64,000 bases of DNA from JASHVB01 sp035523995 (GTDB taxonomy: Bacteria; Pseudomonadota; Alphaproteobacteria; Acetobacterales; Acetobacteraceae): positions 1 to 64,000 of the forward strand of contig DATKPQ010000181.1 of NCBI GenBank assembly GCA_035523995.1, given 5' to 3'. A model generated the notes under the pieces. It saw nothing but the letters and a program-made list of their open reading frames with translations, searched no databases and was not told the DNA's origin. The position numbers and the translations under genes are program-made. Position 1 is the stretch's first letter, and every line of letters begins with the position of its first letter. This document shows positions 33,872 to 42,683 of this stretch, piece after piece.

Positions 33872-35443
33872 ATGTCGCAAGACCGGCAAGCGGGAGAAGG
33901 ACTGACGGGCGATCCGAATGATCGCGGCGACCCGAACAATCGCGCGCTGGTCACGGCCTGCGCAATCCTGGCGACCCTGATGCAGTCGCTGGACAGCACC
34001 ATCGCCAATGTGGCGCTGCCCTATATGCAGGGCACGATGAGTGCCAGCCAGGACGAGATCAACTGGGTACTCACCAGCTATATCGTAGCCGCAGCGATCA
34101 TGACTGCACCGGTCGGCTTCCTGGCCGCGCGCTTTGGACGGACACGCTTTTTCGTCGTGTCCGTGGTCGGATTTACCATTGCGTCGGTGCTTTGCGGGAT
34201 GGCCCAGACATTGGGCCAGATTGTATTGTTCCGCCTTGTGCAAGGCGTGTGTGGCGCGGCGCTGGTGCCGTTGTCGCAGGCGGTATTGTTCGACATCTAT
34301 CCACCCGAGCGGCGCGGTGCCGCCATGGCGATCTGGGGGATGGGCGTCATGGTGGGGCCGATCCTTGGCCCCACGCTCGGCGGCTGGCTGACCGAGAATT
34401 ATAACTGGCGCTGGGTTTTCTATATCAATGTGCCGTTCGGTATCCTTGCGGCGCTCGGCATCCTGGCGTTCCTCAAAGAGACAAAGCGGTCCGACGGAGT
34501 GCGGCTCGATTGGCTTGGCTTCGGCGCATTGAGCCTGGGGATCGGCGCGTTCCAGATGATGCTCGACCGCGGCGAATTGCTGGACTGGTTCAGTTCGCGC
34601 GAGATCATGATTGAAGCCTGCCTTGCGGGCCTGGGGTTTTATTGCTTCCTGGTTCAAACCGCCTTCGCCCGGCGGCCGTTCCTGTCGCCGCGATTGTTCA
34701 TTGATTTGAATTATATGATCGGCCTGGCCTTCATGTTCGTGGTCGGGCTGATCCTTTATGCGACCCTGGCATTGCTCTCGCCCTATTTGCAAACGCTGAT
34801 GGACTATCCCGTCGTGACGGCGGGCATCGTTCTGGCGCCGCGCGGAGTCGGCACCATGGCAGCCATGGTGCTGTGCGGGCGGCTGGTGGGCCGGGTCAGC
34901 GTGCGCCTTCTGGTGGGGTTGGGATTTGTCTGTACCGCCTATGGGTTGTACGAAATGACATCCTGGACGCCCGATGTTTCCGAATGGACGGTGATCAGCG
35001 TCGGTCTCATTCAAGGTCTGAGCGTCGGCCTGGTTTTCGTGCCGCTCTCCACGGTCGCGTTCTCCACGTTGCCGGCGGAATTGCGCACCCAGGCCACGGG
35101 CGTGTTCAGCCTGATCCGCAATGTCGGCAGCGCGATTGGCATTTCGGTGACCGGTGCACTGTTACAGGACAACACCCAGGTGAACCACGCACTGATCGGC
35201 GATGGCGTGACGCCGTTCAACCGCAGCCTATGGACTGCCCGCGTGCTGCATTTCTGGAGCCCCGGCGAATTGCATGGCGTCGCGCGGTTGAACGAGGAGG
35301 TTACGCGGCAGGCCAGTACCATCGCCTATGTCGACGATTTCAAGCTGATGATGATCCTGGCCGTGTGTTCAATGCCGTTCGTGTTCCTGATCCGGCCGGA
35401 ACGGGCAGCCAGAATCGCCAGCGGGCACGCGGCGATGGAGTGA
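33872..35443 (+). CDS. DHA2-family MFS efflux transporter (EmrB type) (1)
   Basis: This 523-residue inner-membrane exporter has about fourteen segments. Family hallmarks are ATLMQSLDSTIANVALPYMQG in the first segment and NWVLTSYIVAAAIMTAPVGF, then GRTRFFVVSVVGFTIAS. EmrB-type pumps usually work with an EmrA adaptor, but none is encoded next to this gene. The start at MSQDRQ is favoured because the residues before it look random; an in-frame ATG at 33782 with AAGGG upstream is possible. It is convergent with the second GMC gene, 21 bases away. Confidence 0.87.
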   Translation: MSQDRQAGEGLTGDPNDRGDPNNRALVTACAILATLMQSLDSTIANVALPYMQGTMSASQDEINWVLTSYIVAAAIMTAPVGFLAARFGRTRFFVVSVVGFTIASVLCGMAQTLGQIVLFRLVQGVCGAALVPLSQAVLFDIYPPERRGAAMAIWGMGVMVGPILGPTLGGWLTENYNWRWVFYINVPFGILAALGILAFLKETKRSDGVRLDWLGFGALSLGIGAFQMMLDRGELLDWFSSREIMIEACLAGLGFYCFLVQTAFARRPFLSPRLFIDLNYMIGLAFMFVVGLILYATLALLSPYLQTLMDYPVVTAGIVLAPRGVGTMAAMVLCGRLVGRVSVRLLVGLGFVCTAYGLYEMTSWTPDVSEWTVISVGLIQGLSVGLVFVPLSTVAFSTLPAELRTQATGVFSLIRNVGSAIGISVTGALLQDNTQVNHALIGDGVTPFNRSLWTARVLHFWSPGELHGVARLNEEVTRQASTIAYVDDFKLMMILAVCSMPFVFLIRPERAARIASGHAAME

Positions 35444-35464
35444 ACGATTCACGACATCAAATGG

Positions 35465-37105
35465 TTATGCCGCGGCACGAGAAGGCATCGCAGCCACATC
35501 ATCCAGGACCATGGCGGCACATTTCTCGCCAATCATGATCGTCGGCGCATTGGTGTTGCCGCCAACCGCAACGGGCATAATCGACGCGTCCGCAACGCGC
35601 AAGGCATCAATGCCGTGCACGCGCAGCCGCGGATCGACCACCGTGTTAGGTCCATGACCCATGGCGCAGGAACTGGTGGGATGTTGGTTTGAAACGCCGC
35701 TCTGGCGCACGTACTCCTGAAGGTCCGCCTCCGATAACACACCCGACCCGGGCGCGAGTTCCGCGGCGACATAGGGTTGCAGCGCCGCCTGTGCGGCGAT
35801 CTTGCGCGCCAAACGGATGCCGAAGAGCACTGCCTGCATGTCGTAATCGGTGCGCAGAAAGTCGAACAAGATGACGGGCGGCGCCAACGGATCGGCGCTG
35901 CCGAGGCGCACAGAGCCGCGGCCATCCGGGCGAAGATGCACGGGGCTGAGTGTGAAACCGGGGAAAGGATGCGGGATCACGCCGTTCGCGTCGCGGCGGA
36001 GCGTGCTCCATTCGAACAGATTGATTTGGATGTCGGGACGTTCGAAACGAGGGTCACTGCGGGTGAACAAGCCAGCGTGGACGCCATTGCTGGCCATCGG
36101 CCCGGCGCGGAACAAGGCATAGCGCACGCCGGCGGCAAGCTTGCGCCAGGTGCTGTTTTCCAGGTCGTTCAGCGTGATGGGCTTGGTACAGCGCCAGCTC
36201 ACATAGGAATTGAAGTGGTCATGCAGGTTGGAACCGACCGCCGGCATGTCGCGGACAACCTCGATTCCCACGTCTTGCAGATGCTGTGCAGGACCGAGGC
36301 CCGATAACAGCAGAAGCTGGGGCGAACCGTAAGCGCCGCCCGAGACGATCACTTCGCCGCGCGCACGTGCCGTGCGGCGGCCGTGCTGCGTATGGTATTC
36401 TACGCCGACAGCACGGCGGTTTTGGATCAGCACGCGCGTCGCCTGCGCGCCGGTGACGATCGTCAGGTTTGGCCGCCGGCGCGCGGGTTCCAGATACGCT
36501 TTCGCCGTGCTGCAGCGGCGGCGCTTATGGCTGGTGGTTTGGTAATAGCCGCAGCCTTCCTGCCGTGCGCCGTTGAAGTCCGGATTGCGGGGGATGTCAG
36601 CTTGCTCGGCGGCGGCGAGAACAGCGTCGGCCAGTTCGAAACGTCCGGGTTGGTCGCTGACATGCAGCGGACCGCCGACGCCGTGGAAGTCGCTCGCCCC
36701 GTGTGCCTGGTTCTCCGCCTTTTTGAAGAAAGGAAGCACGGAATCCCAGTCCCAGCCTTCGCAGCCACGCTGGCGCCATTCGTCGTAATCGCCGTGGCTG
36801 CCGCGCATGTAGACCATGCCGTTGATCGAGCTGCTGCCGCCGAGTGTCTTGCCGCGCGGCAGATAGAGCCGGCGGTTGGCAAGCTGCGGCTGCGGCGCGC
36901 TTTCGAATTTCCAGTTTACCTGCGGATTGACGTAGGTCTTGGCGAAGCCAAGCGGGATATGGATCCACGGGTTTGTATCGGGCGGGCCGGCTTCCAGGAG
37001 CAATACGCGATGCCGGCCGGATTCGGAGAGGCGCGCGGCTACCACGCAGCCGGCACTGCCGGCACCGGTGACGACGAAGTCGTAGGCTTCGGGCTCGCTT
37101 GGCAT
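35465..37105 (-). CDS. GMC oxidoreductase, choline dehydrogenase-like (2)
   Basis: This 546-residue paralogue of the enzyme at 31971-33614 shares all GMC blocks: VTGAGSAGCVVAARLSESGR, GKTLGGSSSINGMVYMRGS, GAYGSPQLLLLSGLGP, the active-site histidine in SNQHPTSSCAMGHG and GNTNAPTIMIGEK. The start is placed at MPSEPEAYDF; GGGAGGAA lies about 10 bases upstream. It begins 37 bases after the molybdoenzyme stop on the same strand, so it may be the last gene of a hydroxylase-2TM-molybdoenzyme-GMC operon. The substrate is unknown. Confidence 0.88.
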   Translation of the reverse strand: MPSEPEAYDFVVTGAGSAGCVVAARLSESGRHRVLLLEAGPPDTNPWIHIPLGFAKTYVNPQVNWKFESAPQPQLANRRLYLPRGKTLGGSSSINGMVYMRGSHGDYDEWRQRGCEGWDWDSVLPFFKKAENQAHGASDFHGVGGPLHVSDQPGRFELADAVLAAAEQADIPRNPDFNGARQEGCGYYQTTSHKRRRCSTAKAYLEPARRRPNLTIVTGAQATRVLIQNRRAVGVEYHTQHGRRTARARGEVIVSGGAYGSPQLLLLSGLGPAQHLQDVGIEVVRDMPAVGSNLHDHFNSYVSWRCTKPITLNDLENSTWRKLAAGVRYALFRAGPMASNGVHAGLFTRSDPRFERPDIQINLFEWSTLRRDANGVIPHPFPGFTLSPVHLRPDGRGSVRLGSADPLAPPVILFDFLRTDYDMQAVLFGIRLARKIAAQAALQPYVAAELAPGSGVLSEADLQEYVRQSGVSNQHPTSSCAMGHGPNTVVDPRLRVHGIDALRVADASIMPVAVGGNTNAPTIMIGEKCAAMVLDDVAAMPSRAAA

Positions 37106-37142
37106 TTTTGGCGTGTTCCTCCCAACGGCGCCGCCGCGCGAT

Positions 37143-39446
37143 TCACGCCTCCGGCGGCGCGTAGGCACGAATTGGCGGCAGGTTACCGCTAAAACGCATC
37201 ACGTCCACTGCAGTAAGCTGCCCTGTGCAGCCCTGGGCCAGGCGCGATGTGCCGGCATCGCGCGTCAGCACATTCGGATTGCCATGCGCGCACATCGGCG
37301 CCGGTTCCTCGGGATCAGCCGGATCGTACCAGGCGCCGGTCGGCAGATGCACGACGCCGGGACACACATCCTCGCTCAGCGACGCCGCGGCGAGACAGGC
37401 GCCGCGATCGTTGAACAATCGGATGATGTCGCCGTCCGCAATGCCACGCGCCGCGGCGTCGGCCGGATGCAGCCGCGCAACTTCGCGGCCGCGCCGCTTT
37501 CCGTCCTGGCTGTGCGTGCCGAAATCCAACTGGCTGTGCAGCCGCCGCGCAGGCTGATTGGCAACCAGCCACAATCCATGCCGCGCATCCGGCACATCCT
37601 CCGGCGCCAGCCAGACCGGGTGACCGGGACAGTCGGGATAGGAAAATCCGGCGATAGTTGCTGAAGCGATCTCGAGTCGTCCGCTGGGCGTTGGCAGAGG
37701 ATGCGCGTCCGGATCGCGGCGGAACGCGCCAACGATACCGCCATCATCGGGCGCCATCGGCAACACCAGCTCTCCGCGCCGCCAGAATTCGTCGAAGTCC
37801 GGCGCGTCGTGACCATGCTCTGCCAGAGCTGCCTGTGTCTGCCCATACAGGTGCCGCAACCAGCCGTCGGCATCGCGGCCTTCGGTGAAGGCGTCCGCCT
37901 TGCCAAGGCGATCGGCCAGCGCGGCGAAAATCGCATAATCGTCACGGGCTTGTTCGAAGGGGGCGACCACTTTGTGCATCGCCACCATCAGCGCATCGGC
38001 CGAGCTGGCGCCGATGTCGTTACGCTCCAGCGTCATCGTCGCGGGCAGCACGATGTCGGCGTGGCGCGCGGCGGGGGTCCAGGCGCTGTCGTGCACCACG
38101 AACGTCTCCGGACGCGCAAACGCGCGCCGCAGCCGGTTCAAATCCTGATGGTGATGGAACGGATTGCCGCCGGCCCAGTACACCAGACGGATATCGGGAT
38201 AAGTGAGGGTGCGGCCGTTGTACTCGAACGCCTCGCCTGGATGCAGCAGCATGTCGGCGATGCGCGCGACCGGAATGAAATCGGCGACCCGGTTACGCCC
38301 CTGCGGCAAGGTGGGCAGCGGCACGATGACTTCGCGCCGTCCGTAATGGCCCATCGTGCCGAGCGCATAGCCATACCCGCCCCCCGGGAACCCGATCTGC
38401 CCGAGCATGGCGGCCAGGACCATTGCCATCCAGACCGGTTGCTCGCCATGCTCTGCGCGTTGCAACGCGTGCGCGACGGTGATCAGCGTGCGACGCCCCG
38501 CCATCGCGTATGCCAGCGCCACGATATCGGCCGCCGGAATACCGCAGATCGCCGCCGCCCAGGCCGCATCCTTCGGCTGGCCGTCGTCGCGTCCGGCCAG
38601 ATACGATTCAAATGTTTCATAACCCACGCAGAAGCGGTGCAGGAAGGCGCGATCGTGCAGCCCCTGCGCCATCAACGTATGCGCCAGGCCAAGCATCAGC
38701 GCGGTATCGGTATTGGGCACCACGGGTAGCCAGTCCGCTCCAAGTTCCGCCGGCAGATCGTCGCGCAGCGGGCTAACCAGCACGAATCGCGCGCCGCGCT
38801 CCCGGGCAGCGCACATGGCGTCGCGTTCGACATGTTGGCTGACGCCACCGGCCGCGATGGCAGAGTTCTTCAGCGCCAGGCCGCCGAATGCGACCACCAC
38901 GTCGGTATGCGCCGCGATCTGGTCCCAGGTCACGCCGCGCCGGCCGATTGCATCGAGCGACCCAATAATATGCGGCAGAATCACCGACGACGCGCCAGCG
39001 CTATAACTGTTCACCGAGCGGACGTAACCGCCGAGCACGGTGTTCAAAAATCGATGGAGCTGTCCCGGCGCGTGATGGAATCGCCCCGCGCTCGCCCAGC
39101 CATAGGAACCACCGAAGATCGCGCCCGGACCATGTGTGTCGCGCACCCGGGCAAGGTCGGCCGCAAGCAGGTCGAGCGCACGATCCCAGGATACTGGAAC
39201 GAAGTCGTCGCGCCCACGCCTGTTATCCGGACGCGGTCCATGCTCCAGCCAGCCGCGCCGTACCATCGGACGGGCGATGCGTGCCTGGTGGCGCGGCGTG
39301 GTGATGAAATTCTCCAGGATGGCGTTGGGATCGGGATCGCCGTGATGCGGCCGGACCTCGATGCGCCCGTCGTGCCAACGCGCAGAAAAGGCGCCCCAAT
39401 GGGCACTGTGCGGCCGCCAGCCGCTCGCTGTTGCGTCTTCAAGCAT
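37143..39446 (-). CDS. Molybdopterin oxidoreductase, BisC/TorA family
   Basis: This 767-residue molybdenum enzyme of the DMSO-reductase type III family has family blocks including FVPVSWDRALDLLA, GAIFGGSYGWASAGRFHHA, and SVNSYSAGASSVILPHIIG, whose serine is the likely Mo ligand. Further on are VYWAGGNPFHHHQDLNRL and LPTPSGRLEIAS, with the C-terminal dinucleotide-binding domain ending in TAVDVMRFSGNLPP. There is no N-terminal Tat signal, so it is probably cytoplasmic, like biotin/methionine sulfoxide reductase BisC. A two-helix membrane protein gene lies 26 bases upstream. Confidence 0.85.
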   Translation of the reverse strand: MLEDATASGWRPHSAHWGAFSARWHDGRIEVRPHHGDPDPNAILENFITTPRHQARIARPMVRRGWLEHGPRPDNRRGRDDFVPVSWDRALDLLAADLARVRDTHGPGAIFGGSYGWASAGRFHHAPGQLHRFLNTVLGGYVRSVNSYSAGASSVILPHIIGSLDAIGRRGVTWDQIAAHTDVVVAFGGLALKNSAIAAGGVSQHVERDAMCAARERGARFVLVSPLRDDLPAELGADWLPVVPNTDTALMLGLAHTLMAQGLHDRAFLHRFCVGYETFESYLAGRDDGQPKDAAWAAAICGIPAADIVALAYAMAGRRTLITVAHALQRAEHGEQPVWMAMVLAAMLGQIGFPGGGYGYALGTMGHYGRREVIVPLPTLPQGRNRVADFIPVARIADMLLHPGEAFEYNGRTLTYPDIRLVYWAGGNPFHHHQDLNRLRRAFARPETFVVHDSAWTPAARHADIVLPATMTLERNDIGASSADALMVAMHKVVAPFEQARDDYAIFAALADRLGKADAFTEGRDADGWLRHLYGQTQAALAEHGHDAPDFDEFWRRGELVLPMAPDDGGIVGAFRRDPDAHPLPTPSGRLEIASATIAGFSYPDCPGHPVWLAPEDVPDARHGLWLVANQPARRLHSQLDFGTHSQDGKRRGREVARLHPADAAARGIADGDIIRLFNDRGACLAAASLSEDVCPGVVHLPTGAWYDPADPEEPAPMCAHGNPNVLTRDAGTSRLAQGCTGQLTAVDVMRFSGNLPPIRAYAPPEA

Positions 39447-39472
39447 ATGAGGGATCGTGCCTTCGGTCGTGA

Positions 39473-39658
39473 TCAGAGATCAGCCACGCGGATCCACGCG
39501 GCAATGCCGGCGGCTACCAGCACACCGGCCGCGATGGTGGCGGCGCCATCCGCCGCCAGTTCATGTGCCACCGCGGTCCATAACACGAGCACTGCAATGC
39601 CGACCGCTATGCCGCCGATCAGGCTCGCCTTGCCGGTCTTGACACTGCGGCGTGGCAT
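39473..39658 (-). CDS. Small two-helix membrane protein
   Basis: The protein has 61 residues with two hydrophobic segments, SLIGGIAVGIAVLVLWTAVA and AATIAAGVLVAAGIAAWI, joined by a short polar turn, and a basic N-terminus (MPRRSVKTGK). Its ATG overlaps the stop of the fatty acid hydroxylase gene in TAATG, indicating translational coupling, and the molybdoenzyme begins 26 bases downstream. No family is recognised. Coupling makes it likely to be real. Confidence 0.6.
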   Translation of the reverse strand: MPRRSVKTGKASLIGGIAVGIAVLVLWTAVAHELAADGAATIAAGVLVAAGIAAWIRVADL

Positions 39659-40440
39659 TATTCTGCTGCCGCCGGCACGTGGCCGACGCGCACATCGTCG
39701 GTCGTGTTGCGTACGCGCTTCAGATCCCGCCGCACGAAGCGCGTGTCATAGCCGTTGAACAAGTGCCGGATCAGACCGCAGCGGAGATCGGACGTGCCGA
39801 AGAACCAATCCGCCACCGGGTAGGTCAGGTTGAAATTCCGCTCCATCATCAGCGCCGTGTTGTGGTGCGCGATGTGGTGGCGGCGCAGCGAGTTCACGAT
39901 CGGGATGTGCCGTACGATCCTGTCGTCCTTCACGTGGCAGCAGAAATGGAACAACTCGTAGTTGAGGTACAGGGCCACATTGGTGATCAACAGCAGCCAG
40001 CCGGCATTGGCCAGCCCCGCCGCGCCCAGGATCGCGGCGAATGGCAGCGACAGCGCCATGAACGCCACCAGCGCATAGGGCGGGAAAAACACGATGCGGA
40101 AGTCGCGCGTGTTGTCGATGGTGGGCTCGATATGGGTGAAGAACTGGTGGTGTGCCAGCGTGTGGCGTTTGTAGATGCCCATCAAGCCCTTTACCGGCCG
40201 GTGCATCACGTAGCGGTGGATCCACCATTCAAACGCGTTGGAGATGCAGAACGCGACCGGGATCACCAGGAACTCGTACCAGGCCGGGTGGCTGATCTGC
40301 CGTGCGCAGTACCAGATCGCGGCGCCGCCCAGCGCGTAGATCAGCGCGACATGCGCCCAGCCGATATAGGCAGGGGCGATGCGGGCGCGGAAGTCGGCGC
40401 GGAACGCCGCCTGCCGCTGCGACATCCTGACAGAGTCCAT
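39658..40440 (-). CDS. Fatty acid hydroxylase / sterol desaturase family protein
   Basis: This 260-residue membrane di-iron enzyme has the histidine boxes HRYVMHR (HxxxH), HTLAHHQFFTH (HxxHH) and LRRHHIAHH (HxxHH), with four to five membrane segments around them. It probably hydroxylates or desaturates a lipid. The start at 40440 is fixed by GGAGGAT seven bases upstream; an earlier in-frame start at 40491 lacks this. It appears to be first in a coupled minus-strand group (hydroxylase, two-helix protein, molybdoenzyme, GMC dehydrogenase). It is divergent from the MaoC gene. Confidence 0.85.
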   Translation of the reverse strand: MDSVRMSQRQAAFRADFRARIAPAYIGWAHVALIYALGGAAIWYCARQISHPAWYEFLVIPVAFCISNAFEWWIHRYVMHRPVKGLMGIYKRHTLAHHQFFTHIEPTIDNTRDFRIVFFPPYALVAFMALSLPFAAILGAAGLANAGWLLLITNVALYLNYELFHFCCHVKDDRIVRHIPIVNSLRRHHIAHHNTALMMERNFNLTYPVADWFFGTSDLRCGLIRHLFNGYDTRFVRRDLKRVRNTTDDVRVGHVPAAAE

Positions 40441-40541
40441 GGCACCATCCTCCGACCGCCACAGATAGGATGAAAGTCCAGGTGGCGACAAGAGGCTCGC
40501 GCCCCGGCATAGTCGCCGCCCAGGAACCGAAGGGAGGCAGA

Positions 40542-40997
40542 ATGCTCCACGTGGAGAAGCCCGCCGATATGAAAGCCTATGTCGGCAAGCATCTTGGCAC
40601 CAGCGATTGGGTCACGATCGACCAGGCGATGATCGACAAGTTCGCCGATGCCACCGGCGACCATCAATGGATCCATGTCGATGTCGAGCGGGCGAAGCGC
40701 GAGATGCCAGGCGGCAAGACCATTGCCCACGGCTTCCTGACGCTGTCATTGCTCGCCGGGCTTGCGCATCAGATCTACGAAATACGCCAGCGGTCGCGCG
40801 GGATCAATTACGGGTCCAACCGGGTACGCTTCACCGCCCCGGTACCGGTGGGGTCGCGGGTGCGGCTGTCGCAGACGCTGAAGAACGTCGAGGACATCGA
40901 TGGCGGCGTGCGCATGACCTTCGAGAGCACGATGGAGATCGACGGCAGTACGCGCCCGGCGCTGGTGGCGGAGACGCTGAACCTTGCCTACGGCTGA
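40542..40997 (+). CDS. MaoC-family hot-dog dehydratase
   Basis: This 151-residue single hot-dog domain has the hydratase-2 motif FADATGDHQWIHVD (about 36-49) carrying the catalytic Asp/His pair, then GGKTIAHGFLTLSLLAGL and NYGSNRVRFTAPVPVGSRVR. It probably hydrates an enoyl-CoA, as in PHA precursor supply or fatty acid breakdown. AGGGAGGCAGA precedes the ATG. Its 3' end overlaps the following cupin gene by 14 bases if the TTG start there is used. Confidence 0.88.
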   Translation: MLHVEKPADMKAYVGKHLGTSDWVTIDQAMIDKFADATGDHQWIHVDVERAKREMPGGKTIAHGFLTLSLLAGLAHQIYEIRQRSRGINYGSNRVRFTAPVPVGSRVRLSQTLKNVEDIDGGVRMTFESTMEIDGSTRPALVAETLNLAYG

Positions 40998-41394
40998 ACC
41001 CCCGGCGGCGGTTGCCACGGTCCACGTGGACGACGCACCGGAGGTGCTTGCGCCGGACGGATCGGCTGTTCGCGTGCTGGTGCGCACAGCCGGCGGCAGC
41101 ATGGCGCGGTTCAGCCTGCCGGGGTTCGGGGTGTCGCGTGCGGTGGTGCACCGGACGGTCGATGAGTTATGGTATTTCATCGCCGGCTGCGGGCAGATGT
41201 GGTTGAGGTACGGCGAGCAAGAGTCGATCGCCGATGTTGTCCCGGGGACGTCGATCGCCATTCCGGTCGGTACGGAATTCCAGTTTCGGTCATGCTCTGC
41301 GGATACGCTGCACGCGGTCGGGGTCACGATCCCACCATGGCCGGGAGAAAGCGAGGCTGCGGTGGTCACCGGCCCGTGGTCGGCAACCGTGTAA
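40984..41394 (+). CDS. Cupin-domain protein
   Basis: This protein of up to 136 residues has a single cupin fold: SRAVVHRTVDELWYFIAGCG (about 58-77) followed by VPGTSIAIPVGTEFQFR. The usual metal-ligand histidines are reduced to H and E in VVHRTVDELWYF, so metal binding is uncertain. The reading frame opens with TTG inside the MaoC gene; no ATG occurs before the cupin core, and a later GTG at 41026 is possible. It is probably cotranscribed with MaoC, and the function is unknown. Confidence 0.7.
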   Translation: MPTAEPPAAVATVHVDDAPEVLAPDGSAVRVLVRTAGGSMARFSLPGFGVSRAVVHRTVDELWYFIAGCGQMWLRYGEQESIADVVPGTSIAIPVGTEFQFRSCSADTLHAVGVTIPPWPGESEAAVVTGPWSATV

Positions 41395-41460
41395 TCAATG
41401 AATTAAGCGGCACGCCTGCGTCCGTCGTGACGGGCTTAGCCGGCCACTGGTGTGCCGCGT

Positions 41461-42609
41461 TTAGCGTACCAGCGCCGCCAGCAACGCGTCGAGCCGCAGG
41501 CGTCCGGCCGGTCGTGTTGCTAACCGACCGTCCATCAGGCGCACATAGCCTTCGGCCTCGGCCTGGGCCAGCACGCCGGTGTCGACGGCTTCTTCCAGTG
41601 ATACGCCGGTGCGGGCGGCAAAACGGGCCGTGTCGATGCCCTCGGTCAGGCGCAGGCCCATCAGCAACATTTCGCGCACCTTCTCTGTCCCGCCTAGCGC
41701 GGCTTGTTCCGCCGTGCCGTGGCCGCCCTGCGCTACACGCTCGGCCCATATCTCGGGTGCGCGATGACGGCGCGTGGCAAGCAAATCCGGTGCGAGCGTG
41801 AGCCGGCCATGTGCGCCGGGGCCGATGCCGGCGTAGTCGCCGTAGCGCCAATATGTCAGGTTGTGGCGGCTCTCCGCACCCGCGCGGGCATAGTTCGAAA
41901 CTTCATAGGCGAGCAAGCCGAACCGTGCCGCTTCCTCGGCTGTGGCTTCGTACAGGGCGGCGGCGGCGTCCTCGTCCGGCAGTACGATGTCCCCTCTTGC
42001 ATGACGGGTGGCGAACGCGGTGCCCGGCTCGATGGTGAGTTGGTAAAGCGACAGATGGTCGGCGGCCAGAGATAGTGCTGCGCGTAGCTCGGCGCGCCAG
42101 GCGGCCAGGGTCTGTCCGGGGCGGGCATAGATCAGATCGAAGGACACGCGTGGGAAGGTGGTGCGTGCGATTTCCAGCGCCGCGCGCGCTTGCGTGGCGG
42201 AGTGCTGGCGGCCGAGCAAACGCAGCGCGTCGGGGTTGAGGCTTTGCACGCCGAGCGAGAGGCGGTTCACGCCAGCTTGGCGAAAGGCGGCAAGGCGCGC
42301 GGCTTCGACGCTGGTGGGATTGGCTTCCAGGGTAATTTCCAGTCCAGGAACAGGGTCGAACCAGCGGCATGCATCCTGGATCAGCGTGGCGACAGTGTCG
42401 GGCTGCATCAGGCTTGGCGTGCCGCCGCCGAAGAATATGGAGGTGAGCGGACGCCGTCCCAGGCGAGCGGCTTCCCAGGCGAGTTCCGTGCGCAGCGCGG
42501 TGCGGAAGGCGTCCTGCGGGATGCGCTCCCGGACATGGGAGTTGAAGTCGCAATACGGGCACTTGGCCAGGCAGAACGGCCAGTGGATGTAAAGCGCGAG
42601 CGGTTCCAT
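41461..42609 (-). CDS. hemW: HemW-type radical SAM protein
   Basis: This 382-residue radical SAM protein is related to coproporphyrinogen III dehydrogenase. The cluster-binding motif is FCLAKCPYCDFNSH (CxxxCxxC, about residues 11-22), and SIFFGGGTPSLM, ITLEANPTSVE and RLSLGVQSLNPDALRLLGR follow. The short YIHWPFC opening and 382-residue length fit HemW (a heme chaperone in its studied members) rather than HemN. The start is placed at MEPLALYIHWP, the usual distance from the motif. It is not in an obvious operon. Confidence 0.88.
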   Translation of the reverse strand: MEPLALYIHWPFCLAKCPYCDFNSHVRERIPQDAFRTALRTELAWEAARLGRRPLTSIFFGGGTPSLMQPDTVATLIQDACRWFDPVPGLEITLEANPTSVEAARLAAFRQAGVNRLSLGVQSLNPDALRLLGRQHSATQARAALEIARTTFPRVSFDLIYARPGQTLAAWRAELRAALSLAADHLSLYQLTIEPGTAFATRHARGDIVLPDEDAAAALYEATAEEAARFGLLAYEVSNYARAGAESRHNLTYWRYGDYAGIGPGAHGRLTLAPDLLATRRHRAPEIWAERVAQGGHGTAEQAALGGTEKVREMLLMGLRLTEGIDTARFAARTGVSLEEAVDTGVLAQAEAEGYVRLMDGRLATRPAGRLRLDALLAALVR

Positions 42610-42683
42610 GGCGGAGAGATAGGGCACCGTTCGGACAGGCGCGACCATGCTCGCCGGGCGTAGCGCAAGATCGGAACATTCCT

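Noticed and set aside
33779..35014. 411-residue open frame opposite the DHA2 transporter
   Set aside because: His/Gln/Arg-rich shadow of a membrane protein gene with no motif.
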